From: MED-G105 sp039819085
Lineage (GTDB): Bacteria; Pseudomonadota; Alphaproteobacteria; Caulobacterales; Parvularculaceae
Assembly: GCA_039819085.1 (NCBI GenBank)
Contig: JBCBSQ010000010.1
Location: 1 to 64,000, forward strand
Length of the DNA: 64,000 nucleotides
Direction: 5' to 3'
The position numbers were made by a program, and so were the translations under genes. The notes below the pieces were generated by a model, which saw only the letters and a program-made list of their open reading frames with translations, did not search any database and was not told where the DNA came from. Shown here in pieces: positions 58,307 to 64,000 of this stretch (its first letter is position 1; every line of letters starts with the position of its first letter).

Positions 58307-60418
58307 CTAGCGGTTGAAGTGGTAAGCGTCCATGCGATCCCGCGCGACCCGGCGCGAACGCGTGAAGATGAACGCCCCGGCAAGCGCCATGACGATCAGT
58401 ATGCCCACCCGGACGATGTCGACGCCGCCGTCCTGCGGCTCAGCGCCTCCGGGCGGCGGCGGCGGCGGCGTTTCAATGCTCTCCCGCATATCGTCAGGTT
58501 CCGTCTGCGCATCCTGAACCGGCTCGTCTTCCGATGGCGGCAGAGGCTCTAAAGGGGTTTCCTCTATCGGATCGGTCGGCTGCGCGTCCGGCGATGCAGG
58601 GTCTTCGGGTTCCGGCTCGGCGGTGGGTTCTGGAGCCGGTTCCGGTTGAGGCTGGGGCTCTGGGGGCGCCGCCGGCTCCGCCTCGACCGCCTCAGGTTCC
58701 TCAGCAGGCGGTTCTTCCGCAGGCGCTGCTTCTTCTACTTCTTCTTCCGGCGTCGGGGCCGGTTCAGTTGACGGCGCCTCTTCCTCTGGTTCGGAAGTCG
58801 CTTCAGGGGCGTCTTCCTGCGGTGCGGCCGGCGTCGCTTCGGCCTCGTCCTCAATGGCTGGTTCTTCGCCAGCAGCCTCTTCGGCGTCTTCCGCCTCTTC
58901 GGCTTCGGCGGCCTCGACGTCTACGTCTTCAGGCGGACAAATCGGGACGCCGTCGGCGGTCGTCTCCGCGGCGGCCTCAGCGTCTTCATCATCCGCGCCG
59001 GCGGCGGTCGCCGCTGCGGTGGGGACGCACTCGACCGCGTCCGCGGCGTCTTCGGCTGCAGCGTCGTCCGTCTCTTCGGCTTCAGGCGCCTCTGGCGCCG
59101 CGTCCTCGGCGGTTTGCTCGCCTTCGGCAACGTCTTCCGCAGGTTCCGCCGAGGGTTCTGCTTCCGCCGGGTCCTCTTCGTCGCCAGGCCTGTCTTCGGA
59201 CGGCGCATCCTCCGATGGCGTCTCGTCCGCGCTGTCGCCGCCGGTCATGTTATCCAGCGCTTCGCGGCCTTCTTCGATTGCGCCGCTTTCCGCCGCCGCG
59301 CCGGCCGCGCTGGCGCCGCCGACGGCCGCGCCCGCGTTGCCGACATTCCGGGCATCATTGATTTCGCGATTGCCGGCGCGCGTCGCGTCCCGGTCATTGG
59401 CCTCAAGCCGCCCCGGCGGGATCGACTTGCGTGTGTCCGCGAGCGCTTCGTCGAGCGCGTTCATGGTCGCTGAGTTCACCGCGCCAGTGATCTCAAGGCC
59501 ATTCTCGCGCTGGAAGTTGGCGACTGCGCGTTCCGTATTGACGCCGAAAACGCCGTCTTCCGCGCCGGCGTTATAGCCAAGGAGATTGAGCGCGCGCTGC
59601 ACTTCACGCACGTCCGATCCGCGCTCGCCGAGCGACAGCCCATCCGGCTGATCCGGCAGCGCCTCGTTGCGCCGGCCCTCATAGTCATCTGCGCCTTGAT
59701 CAATGCGCTGCGGATTGCGGACAAGGTCCAGCACCCTCCGTGTCCAGACGATGCGCTCTGATTCGCCATGGGCGGGCGCGCTCGTCTCCGGATTGCCGCG
59801 ATTGATCCCGCGTGAGACCGCGCGCACATCGTTCTGGTCCGCATACGACCCAAGGCCGAGATTATTGAAGTAAGACGCCGCGATCTCGATCGATTTCTTG
59901 AGGTTGCGCTCCAGGATCTCCGGATCGCGCTCAAGGTCGTAACCGGCGATTTCTCCAAAGCGGCGATAATTGTCGCGGCCCGTCAGCTGGAAGAAGCCGC
60001 GGCCGCGATAGCGCCAGCCGTCGCCGGAGGCTTCATCGCCATTGCCGAGGCGGTTCGCATAAACGCGATTGGCGATCTTGCGCGGGTTTCGCTCATACCG
60101 CTGCGCCTCGCGGATGCCCCCCGGGAAGTGGCGCGGGAAGATCTGCATCAGACGTTCCGCGCTGTAGTTCAGGTTCTCGGTCTTGTACTTCAGGAAGCCG
60201 GTTTCGATCAGGCCTTGCGCGATGAAGTGAGCGATGCGCAACGCGGTGTCGATGTTGTTGTCGAGAAAGACTTTCTGAGAGCGCAGGATCGCGGTGATGT
60301 ATTGCCCGCGCGTCGTAAAGCTCTGCCAGAACGTGCCGCCGGGCAGAAGCCGCACCAACTTGTTGAAGTTGATCTTGCCGATGTCCTTGATGTCGAAGAA
60401 CTCTTTATCGTCCGCCAT
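58307..60418 (-). CDS. GH19-like cell-wall hydrolase with PG-binding domain, long acidic linker and C-terminal membrane helix
   Basis: A 703-residue protein. Residues ~20-235 resemble GH19 chitinase/lysin domains, with probable catalytic E72 in AQGLIETGF and YRGRGFFQLTGRDNY at 138-151. Residues ~260-325 are a PG_binding_1 domain (GSDVREVQRALNLLGY). Residues ~360-665 are about 300 residues of low-complexity Ala/Glu/Pro/Asp, and a single transmembrane helix (VGILIVMALAGAFIF) lies near the end, followed by basic residues. There is no signal peptide. The tail-anchored layout and linker are unusual for a lysin; it could be a membrane-tethered murein enzyme with unknown export. Confidence 0.82.
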   Translation of the reverse strand: MADDKEFFDIKDIGKINFNKLVRLLPGGTFWQSFTTRGQYITAILRSQKVFLDNNIDTALRIAHFIAQGLIETGFLKYKTENLNYSAERLMQIFPRHFPGGIREAQRYERNPRKIANRVYANRLGNGDEASGDGWRYRGRGFFQLTGRDNYRRFGEIAGYDLERDPEILERNLKKSIEIAASYFNNLGLGSYADQNDVRAVSRGINRGNPETSAPAHGESERIVWTRRVLDLVRNPQRIDQGADDYEGRRNEALPDQPDGLSLGERGSDVREVQRALNLLGYNAGAEDGVFGVNTERAVANFQRENGLEITGAVNSATMNALDEALADTRKSIPPGRLEANDRDATRAGNREINDARNVGNAGAAVGGASAAGAAAESGAIEEGREALDNMTGGDSADETPSEDAPSEDRPGDEEDPAEAEPSAEPAEDVAEGEQTAEDAAPEAPEAEETDDAAAEDAADAVECVPTAAATAAGADDEDAEAAAETTADGVPICPPEDVDVEAAEAEEAEDAEEAAGEEPAIEDEAEATPAAPQEDAPEATSEPEEEAPSTEPAPTPEEEVEEAAPAEEPPAEEPEAVEAEPAAPPEPQPQPEPAPEPTAEPEPEDPASPDAQPTDPIEETPLEPLPPSEDEPVQDAQTEPDDMRESIETPPPPPPGGAEPQDGGVDIVRVGILIVMALAGAFIFTRSRRVARDRMDAYHFNR

Positions 60419-60444
60419 CGCTCCCCTCGTCCCCGCTTTGTCTT

Positions 60445-60541
60445 TCGCAGATCAGCTCTGGTCCCGTCGCAGATCGGCCCTGGTCCCTTCATTCCCGGGC
60501 CGAAGGGCCGGCCAGGCGCTGGCCCAAGGGCCGTCCAGGCG
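60445..60541. repeat. Two short tandem duplications in an intergenic region
   Basis: TCGCAGATC(A/G)GC(T/C)CTGGTCCC occurs at 60445 and 60467, and AAGGGCCG(G/T)CCAGGCG at 60503 and 60526. They lie upstream of the GH19 gene on its strand. No function is evident. Confidence 0.85.
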
Positions 60542-60690
60542 GCGAAACCGTGGCGCGCCGCGCGGACACTAGCATTTTCCTTAACGAAGATGGCGCCTTT
60601 TTGGTCGCCGCACGAGCCACAATTCCGCTAGTTTCTGAGTGGATGTTGCGTTGCGACGACGCCTTCCGCTTCCATCAAAAGGGGTAGTTC

Positions 60691-61293
60691 ATGCGCAGAT
60701 CGACAGCTTTTACGCGAATCATCCGCTTTGCCGCCGCGTCGGCCGCTCTTTTCGCCAGCGTCGATCTCGCCGCCAAGGAGCAAAGCGCGAGCGATGATGC
60801 GCCTCCCGCCTGCGCGGAAGACGCCTCGCCCTATCGCGACTTTGATTTCTGGATCGGCGTCTGGGACGTGGCGCTGCCGGACGGGACGCGCGCCGGTGAG
60901 AACATCATCACCACGGTCGACGGCGGCTGCACGCTGTTAGAGGACTGGATCAGCGCGAATGACGGAGAAGGCCTCAGCCTCAGCTTCGTCGACGCGGCGA
61001 CCGGCAAGTGGCGCCAGGTCTGGTCGAGCCCGGGCGTGACAATTGACTATTCGGGCGGTCTTGACGGCGCGGCGATGGCGCTCGAAGGAACCATCGCTTA
61101 CGCCGAGACGCGCGAAACATTTCCGTTCCGCGGTCGCTGGACGCCGCTCGATGACGGAACGGTTCTGCAGGAGTTCTGGCAGTTCAATCCGGAATCGGAC
61201 GAATGGGACGTTTGGTTCGCTGGCGTCTACACGAGGCGCGCGGGCGAAGACGGCGCGTCGATCGGGTCGACGGACGAAGATCTTGAAGGGTGA
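60691..61293 (+). CDS. Exported DUF1579-like protein, 200 aa
   Basis: A signal peptide (FAAASAALFASVDLAA) precedes a beta-rich domain with FDFWIGVWDVALPDG, GGCTLLEDWISANDGEG and GKWRQVWSSPGVTIDYSGG. The alternating strands and these motifs resemble lipocalin-like DUF1579 proteins. The ligand and function are unknown. AAAGGGG lies before the ATG. Its stop overlaps a possible GTG start of the next gene, so they are likely one operon. Confidence 0.75.
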   Translation: MRRSTAFTRIIRFAAASAALFASVDLAAKEQSASDDAPPACAEDASPYRDFDFWIGVWDVALPDGTRAGENIITTVDGGCTLLEDWISANDGEGLSLSFVDAATGKWRQVWSSPGVTIDYSGGLDGAAMALEGTIAYAETRETFPFRGRWTPLDDGTVLQEFWQFNPESDEWDVWFAGVYTRRAGEDGASIGSTDEDLEG

Positions 61294-61319
61294 GGAACCT
61301 TTCTTTCAGGGGATGGAAA

Positions 61320-63119
61320 ATGAAGTTGCTTCGTGAGGCTTTTGACGCGGTGGTTCTCGCGCTTGCGGCGGCTCTTTCCGCCCCGGTCGCGGCCGAGGAG
61401 GCGCCCGAAATGGTCCGTTCCGATATGGTCCGCAACAAGAACGCCGCCGCGCGGGAGGCGACGCGCGCGCTTGAGGCGCTCGTTGCGGGCGAGGAAAGCG
61501 GCCAGCCGCTCGCCGGCGCGGCGCTCGCGATTCTGAAGGGGGATGACGTTATCTACGCCGCCGCCGCCGGGTGCGCGGAGTTCAAGCCGCCGACGCCGGA
61601 CCGCGCCCAGGCCTGCGCGCGTCCGATGACGCCGCAGACGAAGGCGCGTGTCGCGTCCGTCTCGAAAGTCGCCGTCGCCCTCGCCGCGGCGCGCCTCGCC
61701 GAGGAGGGACGCATCGATCTCGATGCGCCGATTACGGAGTATCTATCCTGGCCGCAGTCGCCGAAAGGCGCGCGCGTCACCATACGGCGGATGCTCGCCC
61801 ATGTGGCCGGCGTCAGAGATCCGGTGGCGTACTGGGCCGTCGCGCCGAAGTTGATGGCCGAACGGTTCAAGGCGGAACCCGCCCTCTTCGCGGCGCCGAC
61901 CAGGGAAGACGTCTTTGCCTACGCAAACATCAATTACGGCCTCATCGCAGGCGCAATCGAGCGCGCGACGGGCGCCCGCTTCGATGAGGCGGTTGCGGAC
62001 CTTGTCTTGAAGCCGACGGGGCTTGACGCAGGGTTCAACTGGTCAGGCGTGTCAGAGGCGGCGCGAACGGAAGGCGCCGCGCTTTATCGGTGGTCTGATG
62101 AAGAAGGCGGATGGGCCGCGCAGATCGATGGATCAACGCAAAGGCTGGCGCCCCCGCCCTACTTTCCCGCCGCAGAAGGTCTGGACCGAGACGCCTATCT
62201 GAAGGAGTATCGGCCCGGCGACAACTCGACGCTCTTCTCGCCCCAAGGGGGGTTGCGCGCGTCGGCCGAGGATATCGCGCGGCTCATTCGCGCAGCCAGC
62301 GCAGTTGAGGCGATTGCGACTCCGGTCTGGCGGGCCGACAAGTCGGGCGGCAATCGCGCCGAGGGAAATGACTGGGCGAAGGCGTTCGCCGCCGGCATGG
62401 AAATCAATGAGGATGACGTCGCGGTTGCGCCCGGGCGCACGCTTATCGGCCATGCGGGCGAGGCCTACGGATTATATAGCGGCGCCTGGCGCATTCTCGA
62501 CGGTTCGGCTTATGAAAACACGCCGACGTCCGACGACGACCTGACGATTGGTTTCCTTGTTACGGGCGTGAAGGGCGCGCCTGCGCCGGGGTCAGGCGGG
62601 GCGTTCAATCGTCCGACCCAGGATATGATGAGGATTGCGCTTCGCGCAGCCGACGCGATGACAGGCGCGGAGGGCGCGGCGGCGGCGGAGGAAGACCATC
62701 CGGAGGCGCGCCCGTTTCAAAAGGGCCGGGACGCCGCATTTGACGTCGACAGCGCGCTGCGGGAGGCGGCGCAATCCGGCAAGACCGTTGCGCTCGTGCT
62801 CGGCGCGAACTGGTGTCATGACAGCCGCGGGCTCGCCGGTCGATTGCGGCAGCCGCAATTTGCGTCGCTCATCGATCGGGGGTTTCACCTCGTCTATGTC
62901 GATGTGGGCCAGCGGGATCGGAACATCGATATCGCGCGGCGTTTCGGAATTGACGAGCTGAAGGGCACGCCGACGGTGCTCTTCGTTTCACCCGAAGGCG
63001 CGCTTCTTAATCCGGATACGGTCCATGATTGGCGAAACGCCGCCTCGCGCACGCGCCAGGAGACCCTAGATTACTTTGCGCAGTTTGCGCCGCGTCCGGC
63101 GGATTCCCGATCCCATTAG
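61320..63119 (+). CDS. Fusion of a class C beta-lactamase-like serine hydrolase with a C-terminal thioredoxin-like domain
   Basis: A 599-residue exported protein (signal VVLALAAALSAPVAA). Residues ~55-460 are a serine hydrolase: S-V-S-K in ARVASVSKVAVAL, the Y-x-N motif in FAYANINYG, and H-x-G in IGHAGEAYG. Residues ~480-590 are a thioredoxin fold (VALVLGANWCHDSRGL, then GTPTVLFVSPEG). The CxxC is reduced to C-H-D-S, so one cysteine remains and normal disulfide exchange is unlikely. ATG 61320 begins the signal peptide; GTG 61290 overlaps the previous stop. The 3' end overlaps the GNAT gene by 4 nt. Confidence 0.87.
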   Translation: MKLLREAFDAVVLALAAALSAPVAAEEAPEMVRSDMVRNKNAAAREATRALEALVAGEESGQPLAGAALAILKGDDVIYAAAAGCAEFKPPTPDRAQACARPMTPQTKARVASVSKVAVALAAARLAEEGRIDLDAPITEYLSWPQSPKGARVTIRRMLAHVAGVRDPVAYWAVAPKLMAERFKAEPALFAAPTREDVFAYANINYGLIAGAIERATGARFDEAVADLVLKPTGLDAGFNWSGVSEAARTEGAALYRWSDEEGGWAAQIDGSTQRLAPPPYFPAAEGLDRDAYLKEYRPGDNSTLFSPQGGLRASAEDIARLIRAASAVEAIATPVWRADKSGGNRAEGNDWAKAFAAGMEINEDDVAVAPGRTLIGHAGEAYGLYSGAWRILDGSAYENTPTSDDDLTIGFLVTGVKGAPAPGSGGAFNRPTQDMMRIALRAADAMTGAEGAAAAEEDHPEARPFQKGRDAAFDVDSALREAAQSGKTVALVLGANWCHDSRGLAGRLRQPQFASLIDRGFHLVYVDVGQRDRNIDIARRFGIDELKGTPTVLFVSPEGALLNPDTVHDWRNAASRTRQETLDYFAQFAPRPADSRSH

Positions 63120-63607
63120 AGAGTTTTGGCCATGGCGAAACGGCGCAGGCGCGCGCCGCCAAGCGGTACGGTTTCCTCTTGCGTGACCTGAAAGCCCATA
63201 GCGGCGAAGGCCGGCGCGGCCATCAGGCTCGCATGTGTCGTCAGTAGACGAAGCGGATGGCGGCGCGCTTCGGCTTCTAAAGCGTCGTAAAGCGTGCGGA
63301 AGACGCCGCGACCGCGGGCGGACGGACGAATATACGCAAAATCAACATAGCCGTCGGGCCTGAGGCTCATGAAACCGATGATGCGGCCATCCGTCTCGGC
63401 CAGCCGAATCCGTTGCCCCTGGAGCCTCGCCGCCCAATCCGCCCCCTTGCGAGGATGCGGGACCCAGGCGCGGCGTTGATGCTCCGTATAGGGGCTATCG
63501 CCATGCCGCACAGCATCGAACATGACGTCGCCGAGCTCGGTGAAGTCGCGCAAGAGAGCCCAGCGATATGAAATGGCGTTGGTCAATTTCGGTTGCCTCG
63601 CGGCCAT
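63116..63607 (-). CDS. GNAT-family N-acetyltransferase
   Basis: A 163-residue cytoplasmic protein with the acetyl-CoA motif A segment DFAYIRPSARGRGVFRTLYDAL (R-G-R-G-V) and a C-terminal strand-helix pattern AAPAFAAMGFQVTQEE typical of GNAT. The substrate is unknown. ATG 63607 is chosen over a longer frame because upstream residues are low-complexity. It lies 58 nt after the sbcC end on the same strand. Confidence 0.85.
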   Translation of the reverse strand: MAARQPKLTNAISYRWALLRDFTELGDVMFDAVRHGDSPYTEHQRRAWVPHPRKGADWAARLQGQRIRLAETDGRIIGFMSLRPDGYVDFAYIRPSARGRGVFRTLYDALEAEARRHPLRLLTTHASLMAAPAFAAMGFQVTQEETVPLGGARLRRFAMAKTL

Positions 63608-63665
63608 GGGGGTCGTCAAACAACTTCCCGTAGTTTGCGCGGGGGGGCGCCTCGCCGCACCGCCA

Positions 63666-64000
63666 TCAGACCGCGCCTTTCTCTTCGACAGTGCTGCCCG
63701 TGAGGCCTTTGCGGACATAAAAGCCGTTCGGGATCGCTTCCTGCACCAGCGGAACGTGGGAAATCAGGCCGACCGCACGTGATTGCCTGACCAGGCTGTT
63801 CAGAACCTGCAGGACCTGATCGAGCGTGCCCGAGCCGTCTTCAGTGTCAAGGCTCCCGAAGCCTTCATCGATGAAAATAGTATCGAGACGGACTTTTCCA
63901 TTCGCCGCCTCCACGATGTCAGCGAGACCGAGCGCAAGCGACAGCGCCGCAATGAACGTCTCGCCGCCGGATAGAGTGTCCGTCGCTCTCGATTTGCCTG
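63666..64000 (-). CDS. sbcC: Exonuclease subunit SbcC, C-terminal part (cut by window edge)
   Basis: The visible 111 codons hold the ABC signature LSGGETFIAALSLALGLADIV, Walker B and D-loop LDTIFIDEGFGSLD, and the H-loop GLISHVPLVQEAI, in the order found at the C terminus of SbcC/Rad50-type ATPases. SbcCD cleaves DNA hairpins and palindromes. The frame is open to the right edge, so the start lies outside the window. Confidence 0.92.
   Translation of the reverse strand, partial: GKSRATDTLSGGETFIAALSLALGLADIVEAANGKVRLDTIFIDEGFGSLDTEDGSGTLDQVLQVLNSLVRQSRAVGLISHVPLVQEAIPNGFYVRKGLTGSTVEEKGAV

Overview
The window is GC-rich, densely coded chromosomal DNA from an alphaproteobacterium. Evidence is the conserved EAL / class IIA HAD / ribF / ileS / lspA / DUF3035 (BamF) / mutL block, the argH-lptM-lysA operon next to a DUF4175 gene, many alphaproteobacterial lipoprotein families, and a HrcA/CIRCE-controlled groESL. 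Codon use and gene order suggest a Caulobacterales/Parvularculales/Hyphomonadales-like lineage; this is inference and no taxonomic marker gene is present. I saw no tRNA, rRNA, CRISPR array, transposase or prophage structural gene.

Layout. 0-1 kb: groEL (cut by the window edge) and groES on the minus strand behind a CIRCE operator. 1-5.3 kb: small unknown gene, OmpA-like lipoprotein, degenerate EAL protein, HAD hydrolase, ribF. 5.3-14.7 kb: envelope proteins, ileS-lspA-bamF, mutL and an iodotyrosine-deiodinase-like nitroreductase. 14.7-22 kb: an AT-rich membrane-protein gene, DUF4175, then lysA-lptM-argH. 22-30 kb: TlpA-like protein, large lipoprotein, orphan ParA, GtrA, a FabH-like ketosynthase, tag-ygfZ, dihydroorotase. 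30-32.6 kb: a translationally coupled array of three DUF6090-like membrane-anchored proteins plus a lipoprotein. 32.7-42 kb: haloalkane dehalogenase with a membrane leader, PepSY protein, TIGR02301/NUDIX pair, SRAP, hydrolases, purA. 42-43 kb: a gene-poor kilobase holding a TPP riboswitch core with no thiamine gene behind it. 43-50.7 kb: cupin, renalase-like, M20 peptidase, an HTH-like protein coupled to a phosphodiester glycosidase, amidohydrolase, yghU. 50.8-54.8 kb: a complete TPP riboswitch, an exported RidA-like protein and thiC; thiC carries a perfect 50-nt palindrome inside its reading frame, and the same palindrome core recurs three times downstream around a HEPN-like gene and a DUF559 gene. 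54.8-64 kb: glutathione peroxidase, TauE/SafE, a trans-acting enoyl reductase-like protein, a cold-shock protein, a GH19-like lysin with a very long acidic linker, a beta-lactamase/thioredoxin fusion, GNAT and the 3' end of sbcC.

Most of the window is housekeeping. The least ordinary points are the palindromic element in thiC, the DUF6090 tandem array with a nearly identical N-terminal cassette, the orphan TPP riboswitch, the exported RidA-like protein in the thiamine operon, and the HTH/phosphodiester-glycosidase pair. Functions are read from motifs and recalled families only; nothing was searched.
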